Shown: positions 47,265 through 55,342 of the stretch, in pieces | Numbering within the stretch: the stretch's first letter is position 1 | Layout of the letters: every line of letters begins with the position of its first letter | Assembly (NCBI RefSeq): GCF_000949425.1 | Contig: NZ_CP010976.1 | Span: forward strand, 868,001-932,000 | Direction: 5' to 3' | From: Paenibacillus sp. IHBB 10380 | GTDB taxonomy: Bacteria; Bacillota; Bacilli; Paenibacillales; Paenibacillaceae | DNA: 64,000 nucleotides | Translations under genes and position numbers: made by a program | Notes under the pieces: model-generated | Database searches by the model: none | What the model saw: the letters and a program-made list of their open reading frames with translations, nothing else | Told to the model about the DNA's origin: nothing

Positions 47265-47373
47265 ATGGAGGAATTACTACGAGAGAAATTGCTGGAGGTT
47301 AAGGTGGCGGGCCTCAACTGCCGTAATCTTTGTGCTGTTCGTCCTGATGGTAATTATCTCTAAGCTGATTTGA
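47265..47373 (+). pseudogene. Degenerate YjcZ-like copy A
   Basis: The C-terminal segment reads AVIFVLFVLMVIISKLI to a stop at 47371, but the Gly-rich head (GCTGGAGGTTAAGG...) is broken by a stop and frame change. The upstream and downstream bases match those of the copy at 61,070, including a terminator at 47,401-47,434. Confidence 0.65.
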
Positions 47374-47400
47374 GTAAAACCGCTCATACTCCTTTCATTA

Positions 47401-47434
47401 ACCCGTCGTTATTGTGGACTGACGGGTATTTTTT
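47401..47434 (+). terminator. Terminator after YjcZ-like copy A
   Basis: ACCCGTC (47401-47407) and GACGGGT (47421-47427), then six T. A matching hairpin follows copy B at 61,197-61,234. Confidence 0.85.
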
Positions 47435-47603
47435 GATGGTAGAGAGTTAAGAAGGTTTTAGGGAGTTGATCAGGATTAACTAATCAAGTACGAAATTTTT
47501 ACATAATAAATCCAATCACAAACGAAGCCACCCGGTTCTCCGAGAGGCTCTCTCTAGATATACCATAAATCATCTATACAATCTGGTGAGTACTTTTTTC
47601 AAT

Positions 47604-48203
47604 TCAAGGCCTCGAATAACGAACCTGAATAGAACTTGCTTTATCGTTCCAAGATCTTCCTGGTTCCATCTGATGGTCTCCCAAATTTATCGTTCTATTA
47701 TAATACTGAGCATTATCGAAATAAATTCCAAACCCAGAGAAGTCTATAAATTGCCAGAGAACAGTATACCCCGTCGCGGCGGTACTTAGAGAACTAATCT
47801 TGTTGTCCCAACCTGCCCAACTAATTCCTATATCACGAATATCATCTCCAACAGCTACATACCTATAGCCTCCACCTTTATTGGCATCATAATAGAAATC
47901 GGTGCAGCACGCACCTGTTCCTCGAGTAGACACATTTTTTGTCGATTGTGGGTTATTTTGAATATGTTCTAACAATCGTGCCTCACTGGTAAAACCTAAT
48001 TGAATGTCATTACCATTTTCATCACCAGTCATCAAGACTACATTTACCGTAGCATCAGATGTGGCTGATACAGTTTTCTCACCATCAATCGAAACATAGC
48101 TACTTTGCTCAGTCACTGCAAATGAAATCGATGCAAAAGAGAAGATAACCATACTAACAACACTTAAACTCAAACAAATTCTTCTTAACATTTTTTTTAC
48201 CAC
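47604..48203 (-). CDS. Secreted beta-gamma-crystallin-like protein
   Basis: 199 residues. A signal peptide (MVKKMLRRICLSLSVVSMVI, cleavage near SFA-V) is followed by a Thr/Ser-rich region and then two beta-gamma crystallin-type motifs: YRYVAVGDDIRDI with WDNKISSLS, and later DHQMEPGRSWNDKASSIQV. The (D/N)(D/N)xx(S/T)S signature binds calcium in microbial members. It sits alone in the element, opposite to the phage genes. Known microbial crystallins include killer toxins and spore coat proteins; the role here is unknown. Confidence 0.7.
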   Translation of the reverse strand: MVKKMLRRICLSLSVVSMVIFSFASISFAVTEQSSYVSIDGEKTVSATSDATVNVVLMTGDENGNDIQLGFTSEARLLEHIQNNPQSTKNVSTRGTGACCTDFYYDANKGGGYRYVAVGDDIRDIGISWAGWDNKISSLSTAATGYTVLWQFIDFSGFGIYFDNAQYYNRTINLGDHQMEPGRSWNDKASSIQVRYSRP

Positions 48204-48430
48204 AATCCCTCCATTTTTAGATGTTTTCCATTAATACCTAAACGTATGAAGATTGCAAATAATAAAGAACCTGGCATAATGAAACTCATCTCGTATCCAA
48301 GGAAATTGTTGCCTTGTCGTATTTGTCCAATCATCGTTTGGGACGGAATCCATAGCTATGTACGGAAAACTGTGGACCTTATTGCTATACTCAAGGATAT
48401 CTTACTTGAAGTGGAGGAGTAATAAGAAGC

Positions 48431-48655
48431 TTGAATACTACATACAAAGTTCTCACCACGGATACTGACCTATTTGCTGCAGCTTTCGCTCAAGTCTGAG
48501 TATATGTCGTACAGATCAATGAGGATCAACCTGATTGTATAGTGGATTATGGTGGGTCAGTGCAGAAGCATACTCCTAATTCCATCAAAATTTCCGACTC
48601 ATATTATCTGCGAGACGGATTTGAGTTTCGTGTGCATTTGAAAAGTGGCGTATAA
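48431..48655 (+). pseudogene. Broken phage-like gene
   Basis: Reads LNTTYKVLTTDTDLFAAAFA and a stop (TGA near 48,498), then continues in phase with phage-like text VVQINEDQPDCIVDYGGSVQ and ends FEFRVHLKSGV. The two halves suggest one small gene of about 75 codons with a mutation. 48,204-48,430 before it holds no clear gene, only the crystallin promoter region and small phage-like scraps. Confidence 0.45.
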
Positions 48656-48690
48656 ATTAACGCAATCTACATATGATTGGAGTTGGGTAA

Positions 48691-48867
48691 ATGTCGGATC
48701 AAGAAGAACGAATACGATAACTTGAACACCATATTCATACGTTGGAAAGTAACTCGAATCAAGGTAGAGATTTTTGGAAAAAAGTTGTATGGGCTTTGTT
48801 AGGGATTTTTCTGGTTATTCACCTTATTCAATTCGTTATTGGAGTGCTCCAGTTTATAGCTTTTTAA
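48691..48867 (+). pseudogene. XhlA-like phage haemolysin, nonsense mutation
   Basis: Reads MSDQEERIR, then TAA at 48718-48720, then LEHHIHTLESNSNQGRDFWK and a C-terminal membrane segment (ALLGIFLVIHLIQFVIGVLQ). Charged coiled start plus a single membrane span is the XhlA/haemolysin layout of phage lysis modules. A TAA in place of GAA (Arg-Glu-Leu-Glu) is the likely change. Confidence 0.6.
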
Positions 48868-48917
48868 TAGTAAATACCCCTTAAAGCTCACGCTTTGCGA
48901 GGTATCTTTGCTTTCTA

Positions 48918-49121
48918 CTAATGCAGTATCTGAGCAATACGCTCTATGTCTTCAATATCCTCGTAAGGAATCCACGTTGGACCTTCTGACGTTCGTATCT
49001 TAGCGCGTTCAGGATCGGCTGATACTTCTGTCACTCCTGTTATTACCTCGCCGTTATTAAGCTTCACATTTACCATCTGATGCATCACCGCAGCAATATG
49101 TAATTCGTTCATTTTATTCAT
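48918..49121 (-). CDS. YolD-like protein
   Basis: 67 residues, MNKMNELHIAAVMHQMVNVK then NNGEVITGVTEVSADPERAK, ending WIPYEDIEDIERIAQ. The Sm-like barrel wording and the W-I-P-Y-E-D-I ending fit the YolD family, which in Bacillus is paired with a Y-family DNA polymerase under LexA control. Here no polymerase is next to it. The start is 85 bp from a LexA box. Confidence 0.6.
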   Translation of the reverse strand: MNKMNELHIAAVMHQMVNVKLNNGEVITGVTEVSADPERAKIRTSEGPTWIPYEDIEDIERIAQILH

Positions 49122-49205
49122 TTAATCACTCCGTTCATACATTCGATATTCTCCCAAACCAAGAATAAACCCTTCTTCCTTGGAAAAACAATTCATTTGA
49201 ATAAA

Positions 49206-49217
49206 GAACACTCGTTC
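49206..49217. promoter_or_regulatory. LexA (SOS) box
   Basis: GAAC-ACTC-GTTC, a perfect match to the Gram-positive SOS box core GAAC-N4-GTTC. TATAAT follows at 49,221-49,226, so LexA bound here would block the promoter of the downstream genes and perhaps the divergent YolD-like gene. Confidence 0.75.
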
Positions 49218-49258
49218 TCATATAATACAAACAAATGTTCTTATTAGGAGTGAATAAC

Positions 49259-49474
49259 ATGCCAGTGAAGTATGTTGGGAAAATCATCGAAATCATGTAT
49301 ATGGACCAATCAGGAAAGATCACGCAGCGGCGCATTGAAGTGAATAGTAACTGTAACGGATTGATCAGAGCTACCTGTCTAATGACTGGATCACCACGCA
49401 CGTTCCGTATCGATAACATATTGGCATGGCAAGCTCCAAGAACAGCAGTACGGGAGGCGTCTAATGCTAGTTGA
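49259..49474 (+). CDS. WYL-like small protein of an SOS cassette
   Basis: 71 residues, MPVKYVGKIIEIMYMDQSGK, then ITQRRIEVNS and TGSPRTFRIDNILAWQAP, an SH3-like barrel as in WYL domains. ATG at 49259 after AGGAGTGAATAAC. It is the first gene after the LexA box and overlaps the next start by 11 bases. Confidence 0.6.
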   Translation: MPVKYVGKIIEIMYMDQSGKITQRRIEVNSNCNGLIRATCLMTGSPRTFRIDNILAWQAPRTAVREASNAS

Positions 49475-49661
49475 TGCGGAGCGTAAGCTATTAAGGGTGC
49501 TATATAACTATTATAGACGGCACAATGTAATACCGACCATGGGAGACTTGGAAAGATTTACAGGCAGGAATATGAACAGTGTACGGGAAAGCCTGACAGA
49601 GTTGGAGAGTCTGAACTACGCCAGAAACCTTTGTATACCAAGGGTTTTTTTGTTTGTCTAG
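49464..49661 (+). CDS. Helix-turn-helix protein cut at the att repeat
   Basis: MLVDAERKLLRVLYNYYRRH, then VIPTMGDLERFTGRNMNSVR and a winged-helix-like repeat (ESLTELESLNYA). From NYA on, the reading runs into the right att-like repeat (RNLCIPRVFLFV), so the natural C-terminus was lost at the junction. 65 codons as it stands. Confidence 0.55.
   Translation: MLVDAERKLLRVLYNYYRRHNVIPTMGDLERFTGRNMNSVRESLTELESLNYARNLCIPRVFLFV
49617..49659. repeat. Right att-like repeat
   Basis: Partner of 37470-37512, with 3 mismatches in 43 bp. Contains the AACCTTTG/CAAGGGTTT hairpin and a T run, and interrupts the preceding small gene. Confidence 0.75.
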
Positions 49662-49924
49662 AGTGCTAAAGAGAATAGAAGTGATTACCCAGAAACATAA
49701 AAAATAGTATTTATTCACATTTTGGTCAACGGCATCTCGTTGCATATTTGGTAACAGGCGAGATGGCGATCAAGGTATATATGCAAACTACTCTGTCCAA
49801 GTCGCTTAACTCCTCTTTCTTATTTTAATGAAAGGTTAAGAACGCAAGTTATTTTTTCCAACATAAATTTTTTTCGAAAGGGAGACAATATATTTTGGGG
49901 GAAAAAATTGTAGGAGGGCTTACC

Positions 49925-50188
49925 ATGAAGAAGATTTCTGTTGCTATTTTATCCGCATGTTTATTGCTTTCAACTGTTTCTGCAGCAAGCGCTGCTCCGC
50001 TACATGAAACTCATGAAAAGAAAATGCATGAGAAAAAAATCCATGCCAAATCGTTGCATAAAGAAAAGGAACATAAGAAAAAAGAGAAAGAACTTCACAT
50101 GAAGAGTCATAAAACAAAAACCATCAAAACCAAAGCCACAAAAATGCCGAAGTCTGGTTTTGGCGGTGCAAGTGAGCAAACAGAATAA
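49925..50188 (+). CDS. Secreted Lys/His-rich peptide with sortase-like MPKSG motif
   Basis: 87 residues. A clear signal peptide (MKKISVAILSACLLLSTVSA, cut near ASA-A) is followed by about 45 residues rich in Lys, His and Glu (HEKKMHEKKIHAKSLHKEKE) and then KMPKSGFGGASEQTE. MPKSG at residues 74-78 looks like an LPxTG-type sorting motif, but the usual hydrophobic stretch and basic tail are missing. It lies 46 bp ahead of a sortase gene. ATG at 49925 behind GGAGGGC. Probable substrate of that sortase; role unknown. Confidence 0.7.
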   Translation: MKKISVAILSACLLLSTVSAASAAPLHETHEKKMHEKKIHAKSLHKEKEHKKKEKELHMKSHKTKTIKTKATKMPKSGFGGASEQTE

Positions 50189-50234
50189 GGAGGATGAAAG
50201 AGGGAATAAAAACCCCTCTTTCTTTTTTTAAATT

Positions 50235-50891
50235 ATGAAAACTTGGCGATGGCTCTATATAGTGCTGATGCTAGTGATTTTTACATTAATCTCTACGGGC
50301 TGTTTCCGTTCGGGTCAGCAAAAAAAGACGAACCACAACATTACATCTGATTCTGGACAGTGGCAGTCCAATCAAAGAAAACAGACCAGCACGAAAATAC
50401 CGCATCAAAAAAAAATTGAATCAAATGTTTCCCTTCCGCAACCCTTTATGCCGAAACACCTCATCATTCCAACTATCAATGTATCCGCCAATATCAAGCC
50501 GGTAGGAGTTCTTGAAAATGGTCAAATGGACATTTTAAAAGCGACTGATGTCGTAGGTATTTTACATCCTGGTATTCTGGCTGGTGCAAAAGGAAATTTG
50601 GTTCTTGATGGACATGTTGACAGTTATACGGGTCCAGCGGTTTTTTTTAATTTGAAAAAACTGAAACCTGGAGACGTAATTATTATTCGTGATAATAAGG
50701 ATCACCAGTTAACCTATAGAGTTGAGTCCGTCGAAACGTTTATTACTTCGCAAGCCCCTATACACCGGATTTTTGGGGAAACAGATGACATACGTTTAAA
50801 CCTTATTACTTGTACTGGAAGATATAGCCGAAAGAAAAAAGAACATGAACAAAGACTTATTGTCTTTGCGAAGCTGGATGGTGAGAAATGA
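50235..50891 (+). CDS. Class F/E-like sortase with lipoprotein-type N-terminus
   Basis: 218 residues. The N-terminus MKTWRWLYIVLMLVIFTLIS is followed by TGC (possible lipobox, Cys 23). The sortase core has the catalytic His in LDGHVDSYTG, Cys in LNLITCTGRY and Arg in EHEQRLIVFA. KPVGVLENGQMDI and PAVFFNLKKLKPGD fit the class F-like group. It would cut and attach proteins such as the upstream MPKSG peptide. Overlaps the next gene by 4 bases. Confidence 0.8.
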   Translation: MKTWRWLYIVLMLVIFTLISTGCFRSGQQKKTNHNITSDSGQWQSNQRKQTSTKIPHQKKIESNVSLPQPFMPKHLIIPTINVSANIKPVGVLENGQMDILKATDVVGILHPGILAGAKGNLVLDGHVDSYTGPAVFFNLKKLKPGDVIIIRDNKDHQLTYRVESVETFITSQAPIHRIFGETDDIRLNLITCTGRYSRKKKEHEQRLIVFAKLDGEK

Positions 50892-52009
50892 GAGCCTTTG
50901 AAAAAATTAGATTGGTTTATATTTTGATTTTTCTAGCCTTATTTTTTAGCCTTACAGAAAAAATCGATGCCAATGAAAATAAGCAAAAGAAAGAAATTGA
51001 AGAGACACTGAACCATATTTTTAAGCAAAGAGCCGGAATAATGATAAATCAAAATATCCATGAGTTAGAGACCCATTACTTAATCAATCAACAATTGAGT
51101 AGTAACGCCTATCGAAACGAGAAGAATCGGATTAACTATGTCAATGAATGGGCTAAAAAAAGAGCGATAAGGCTGGTGAATGCCAATAGTGATATTCGTT
51201 TAGTTCGTTTGAATATAAGAGAGAATACGGCTATTGTTTCACTGGTCCAATCATTTAAACTTAGTTATGATTACTTAAACAAGATTGTTCCGGTACAGAC
51301 CTTCGGTGTAGGCACTCGGCACTTTATTACACTGAAAAAAATAGATGGAAAATGGATAATTTGTAAAGAATGGTATTTGGACCCGCTTGATGAAAATCCT
51401 AACAAAATTGCAGAAACTCCTAATGGGATTGCTCCATCAGCTAAAGCCAAGTCAGAAATTTATAAAGGTAAAAAATATAACCGTTCCCAAGCGATTAGTT
51501 ATGCTAATAAATATGCCGGGGCAGCTTTGGGAGCCGGCAACAATCATCGTTACAACAGAAAGTATTTAGATTACACTGGTCAAGGTGGCGATTGTACAAA
51601 TTTCTCTTCTCAAGTAATTGGTGATGTAGAAGCAGGTGGCTTACCTATGACTGGTGCATGGCGTTACATTAAAGGGGCTGGTGGTAGCCAGAGTTGGATC
51701 AGAACCGATTCCTTTAGTAATTACATTTTACGTAGTGGTTACGGTGAACTCGTGTCTAAAGGAGACTTGCGTCACATTGTTACTCCAACTAAAAAGCATC
51801 CCGATGGAGCTATTTCACATATTCAACCAGGAGACTTAATTGGATATATAATAGACAATAACGATGTCGATCATTTTTCAATTGTTGTTGATTTTGATAA
51901 ATATGGGTATCCTCTTGTAAATTCACATACAGCAGATCGCTATCGGGTTCCATTCGACTTAGGTTGGGACAAGAACACAAAGTATGTACTGATTCACATT
52001 AAGGACTAA
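50888..52009 (+). CDS. Secreted Amidase_6 domain protein
   Basis: 373 residues. Signal anchor near residues 9-28 (LVYILIFLALFFSLTEKIDA), then a region that reads like a structured N-terminal domain, and an Amidase_6 domain from YNRSQAISYANKYAG (about residue 197). GGDCTNFSSQVIGDVEAGGL has the Cys-containing motif, and DHFSIVVDF the His. This family is thought to cut peptides in the cell wall. It begins inside the sortase stop (ATGA), so it belongs to the same operon. Confidence 0.8.
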   Translation: MRAFEKIRLVYILIFLALFFSLTEKIDANENKQKKEIEETLNHIFKQRAGIMINQNIHELETHYLINQQLSSNAYRNEKNRINYVNEWAKKRAIRLVNANSDIRLVRLNIRENTAIVSLVQSFKLSYDYLNKIVPVQTFGVGTRHFITLKKIDGKWIICKEWYLDPLDENPNKIAETPNGIAPSAKAKSEIYKGKKYNRSQAISYANKYAGAALGAGNNHRYNRKYLDYTGQGGDCTNFSSQVIGDVEAGGLPMTGAWRYIKGAGGSQSWIRTDSFSNYILRSGYGELVSKGDLRHIVTPTKKHPDGAISHIQPGDLIGYIIDNNDVDHFSIVVDFDKYGYPLVNSHTADRYRVPFDLGWDKNTKYVLIHIKD

Positions 52010-52093
52010 GGAAATTGTAGCTTGTCAGCATAACCTTTTTTCAATGTCATAAAATAAAGACAAATGATATTGATGGTTATGCTGGGAGGCAAT

Positions 52094-53589
52094 ATGAAAA
52101 TACCCCGCTTGTTGAAGCAATCTTTCACCAGAGCTACTGCAATGATAATTGTCAAACTGATTGGTTTGATTGGTCGTGTGATCTTAACAAGATTTGTTGG
52201 TGCCGAAGGAATAGGAATGTATCAAATTGCCTACTCTTTTTATGGTTTTTTAATTATGCTTTCAGGGGGATTACCCACGGCATTGGCTATTATAACAGCA
52301 AAAAAAACGGAGGTTGGATGGCATTTTCTAAAAATAATTTCTCTTTTTCTTGTACTTTTAGGCAGTTGTATAAGTTTGATCGTTTTTTGGAATTCGACCC
52401 TAATAGCAGAGTTGTTGGGTAACCCCCGCTTGGATTATGCTCTGCGAAGTCTTGCGCCGGCCATTTTGGCAGCACCTTTATTAGGCTTGTTGAGGGGTTA
52501 TCTGCAAGGTCAAGAGCAATTTGGTATTATTGCAGCTTCGGAAGTAATTGAACAAGCCTGTCGAATTTCTTGTATGCTGTTAATTGTCTATCACTTGTTG
52601 CCGTTTGGAATAGACCGAGCGGTAGGGGCGGAATTTATGCTACTTTTATAGGATCATTTATCTCATTTGTTACTTTAACTATTTATGTCTCGATGGATAA
52701 GAAAAAGTTATTTCGCTCTCCTTACAAATCCTCAACCCTGCCGTTTGTCTGGTTTTTCAGAACTTCCTTTATTATTTCATTCACTCGTATGCTTATCCCA
52801 GCTTCTGAATTTATTGATGCTATTCTTATTCCTAATCGATTAATTTCAGCGGGATATAGTACCTCAGAGGCTACCTCAATATACGGTATCATTATTGGAA
52901 TGGCGACAACCATTGCCTATACGCCTACCCTTGTAACAGGAGCACTGAGCCATACCATCACCATGCGAATTGCATCCTACTGGCAGCAAGGAAACTTTGA
53001 TAAATTTCACAGCCTTTCACGTCTTTCTCTAAAAATAGGGTGGTTATGGGGATTATTCTCTGCAACATTTTTATTTGTCTATGCCAAAGAGCTTTCATTA
53101 TTCATATTCAACACCGAGGATGCCTTTCTATCGATAAAATACTTGGCAGCAATCCCGCTTATCGTCGGATTTCGGGAAATATCGACAAGTATATTATGGT
53201 CAAAGGATGTTAGGAAAACTCCCTTTATAGGGCTCATAGTAGGGATTTCATGCTCTATAGTTTTACAATATTTTCTAATTGGGATCCCTAAACTGGGTTA
53301 TATTGGCGCAGCAGCAGGTATTCTATCAATGGAGATTATATCGATGATTTGGAACTTTAAAGCATTAAATATAAGCAAATATAAGTTGAAGAAAACTTTT
53401 CCCTTTATTTTTCTAGATACTGCCGTTATTTTTTTCATAATGTTGCTATCTTATTATTTTATTTATTCATTTCAAGAAACTTTAATAGATACTACAAGAT
53501 TTATAATAACTGGATGTCTATATTTTTTAATCTCAGGCTTTTATATGTATATTCGTTTGGCGCCAGCTCTTAAAATAAATAAAAACTAA
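52094..53589 (+). pseudogene. SpoVB/MurJ-like flippase, frameshifted
   Basis: Polytopic membrane protein of the MATE-like polysaccharide flippase group. First part (MKIPRLLKQSFTRATAMIIV ... GIDRAVGA) and second part (IYATFIGSFISFVTL ... to 53,589) are in different frames, with the break near 52,630-52,650. The total span of 1496 bp is one base short of a multiple of three, so one lost base explains it (full product about 498 residues). It follows the sortase operon by 84 bp with its own ribosome site (GGGAGGC). Function, if any remains, is lost or needs recoding. Confidence 0.78.
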
Positions 53590-53789
53590 CTAATGATATC
53601 GAAATCATCATTATAAAAAATACATATTTCTTGGCTATATAACTAAGCAAGCATTAAGTAAGTATTATTCTTTTTTAATTAAAGAGGAGAACCCCGCATG
53701 ACTAACATATTTTTAATGACGATGTCATAATGGACAAAACATATCCCATATGCCTAAAGTAAGTGTCTTTTTACAAAGGAGGGATATAA

Positions 53790-54605
53790 GTGGATCCATT
53801 TGTCGTTCGATCGTTAGACGAGATACGGTTTTGGTCTAGGATCATGAAGGAACATTCATTTTTCCTGGGGTTAGGTTTTAGAGCTGAAGATACTAAACTT
53901 ATTAAAGAAGCTAATCAGTTTCACGCTATTTTTGAGAATATTGAGAGAAGATCGTATGAATTTAATAACGATACAGATCCTTACACAATCAGAGAGTTTA
54001 ATACGGAGGTTCGGAATGCGGCGACTAATATTTGGGCATTTAAGAGAATGGTACTGGGCCTTATATTGCGATGCAAACTTCCGGGACAAACAAATTTCCC
54101 TTTACTAGTAGATCATATAAGTCGAGAAGCAAATTATTTCAGAAATCGCTTAGAGGAACTCAATTTAGGGAAACTCGAACCATTACCCGATGCTATTATC
54201 GATGAAAATATCTTCTTCTTAAAGATTATGGCCGATCACGCAAAATTTATTGGCCATTTACTTGATCCATCTGAACGTAAATTGGTCGAGCAAGCACGGG
54301 ATTTTAGTCATGATTTTGATACGCTGATGTTCCAAGCAATTGATTTAAGTAATATGCGACCACAATCTCAAACGGTTCCGCTACTAAGCCAATTTGTTGA
54401 TGAAAACCGAGTCTCTGTTAAATCTTTGCGTGATTTTAAGAAAACGGCACGTGATTTAATCGACGAATGCCGAATAAAAAGTATTATCCATCCTTTGTTA
54501 GCAGACCATGTATTTCGTGAAGCTGAACGGTTCCTTTTCATTCTCGATATGTTTGATCAATCCTTATCAGGTGTTAAAGTGAACAAAAAAGAAATAATGC
54601 ATTGA
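53790..54605 (+). CDS. DUF2935 helical protein
   Basis: 271 residues made of two similar halves: EIRFWSRIMKEHSFFLGLGF and ENIFFLKIMADHAKFIGHLL start four-helix bundles each with a conserved His. This is the DUF2935 family of Bacillus and relatives; a metal-binding role has been suggested, but no function is known. GTG at 53790 behind AGGAGGG. The 200 bp before it (53,590-53,789) shows no gene. Confidence 0.85.
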   Translation: MDPFVVRSLDEIRFWSRIMKEHSFFLGLGFRAEDTKLIKEANQFHAIFENIERRSYEFNNDTDPYTIREFNTEVRNAATNIWAFKRMVLGLILRCKLPGQTNFPLLVDHISREANYFRNRLEELNLGKLEPLPDAIIDENIFFLKIMADHAKFIGHLLDPSERKLVEQARDFSHDFDTLMFQAIDLSNMRPQSQTVPLLSQFVDENRVSVKSLRDFKKTARDLIDECRIKSIIHPLLADHVFREAERFLFILDMFDQSLSGVKVNKKEIMH

Positions 54606-54700
54606 TTTTTCGTTGATAAAGAGAGATGGTTACGGATAGAAAATATCAATAACAAGTTGTAGATGTCCATGGAGAGTTTCTATGTATTAACAATCTACAA

Positions 54701-54736
54701 AATGAAGACCCGCAGAATTATCTGCGGGTCTTCATT
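54701..54736. terminator. Bidirectional-looking hairpin
   Basis: AATGAAGACCCGCAGA (54701-54716) and TCTGCGGGTCTTCATT (54721-54736) form a perfect 16-bp stem. It lies between two convergent genes, overlapping the last base of yjfB. Confidence 0.85.
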
Positions 54737-54912
54737 TATGCTTGAATATCTAAGTTTCTTCCTAAATTAGGATTAGCACTTTGTTCAAGCATTTGTACGA
54801 GATTGTTGCTTTGGATGTCTGCTTGATTTTTGGCTAGAGTTAATAACTTGATTCCAACAGCTTGTGACAATGAAGCCTGGTTCATTGAGATAGATAATGC
54901 TGCAATATCCAT
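54736..54912 (-). CDS. yjfB: YjfB-family putative motility protein
   Basis: 58 residues, MDIAALSISMNQASLSQAVG with the repeating amphipathic pattern of YjfB, which is linked to flagellar or motility regulons (sigma-D) in Bacillus. Start at 54912 after GGGAGGTGTCAT; an upstream in-frame ATG at 54942 has no good ribosome site. Convergent to the DUF2935 gene. Confidence 0.82.
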   Translation of the reverse strand: MDIAALSISMNQASLSQAVGIKLLTLAKNQADIQSNNLVQMLEQSANPNLGRNLDIQA

Positions 54913-55068
54913 ATGACACCTCCCTTTTATATATATCGACATATGAGGACGCTTAATGAATCATTAGATATCAGGGCTTGTCTCAAAAATCATCATAAGT
55001 TGACTGTGGACAGCTCTTCTTCATTCTTAAGAAAACGTACAACGTAAATAGTTAATATTAAAAAAAGC

Positions 55069-55097
55069 TTGAAATTAATCGTAGAACGTTATATAAT
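55069..55097 (+). promoter_or_regulatory. Promoter upstream of tRNA-Leu
   Basis: TTGAAA (55069-55074) and TATAAT (55092-55097) with a 17-bp spacer, about 70 bp before the tRNA. Confidence 0.7.
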
Positions 55098-55165
55098 AAA
55101 AAAGCTGAAATTGACAACAGATTGTTCTTAGTAACAGAGCAAGTACAAGTTGTACGTCTTATTGT

Positions 55166-55251
55166 GCCGGAGTGGCGGAATTGGCAGACGCACAGGACTT
55201 AAAATCCTGCGGTAGGTGACTACCGTACCGGTTCGATTCCGGTCTTCGGCA
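55166..55251 (+). tRNA. tRNA-Leu (TAA)
   Basis: 86-nt class II tRNA with long variable arm (GGTAGGTGACTACC region). Acceptor GCCGGAG with CTTCGGC, anticodon TAA in the loop CTTAAAA, T-arm GGTTCGATTCC. CCA is not encoded. Confidence 0.96.
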
Positions 55252-55273
55252 TCATGAATAACAAGTTTAAGTA

Positions 55274-55312
55274 AAATAGGCCGGCTCCGCTATGCGGGGT
55301 CGGCTTATTTTT
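55274..55312 (+). terminator. Terminator after tRNA-Leu
   Basis: GCCGGCTCCGC and GCGGGGTCGGC form a G-C-rich stem (loop TATG region) with flanking A and T runs. Confidence 0.85.
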
Positions 55313-55342
55313 GTAATACAGAGAAGGAAAAGAGGGCAATGT

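Larger units (their letters stand above)
37470..49659. mobile_element. Decayed prophage or integrative element, 12.2 kb
   Basis: Bounded by the 43-bp direct repeats, with an integrase pseudogene just inside the left repeat pointing toward the tRNA. In order it holds broken phage genes (integrase, ArpU-like regulator, ParB-like protein, cytosine methylase, terminase small subunit, a small tail-region protein, a haemolysin-like protein) and AT-rich cargo genes. No capsid, portal or large terminase is left, so it cannot be an active phage. Confidence 0.75.
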
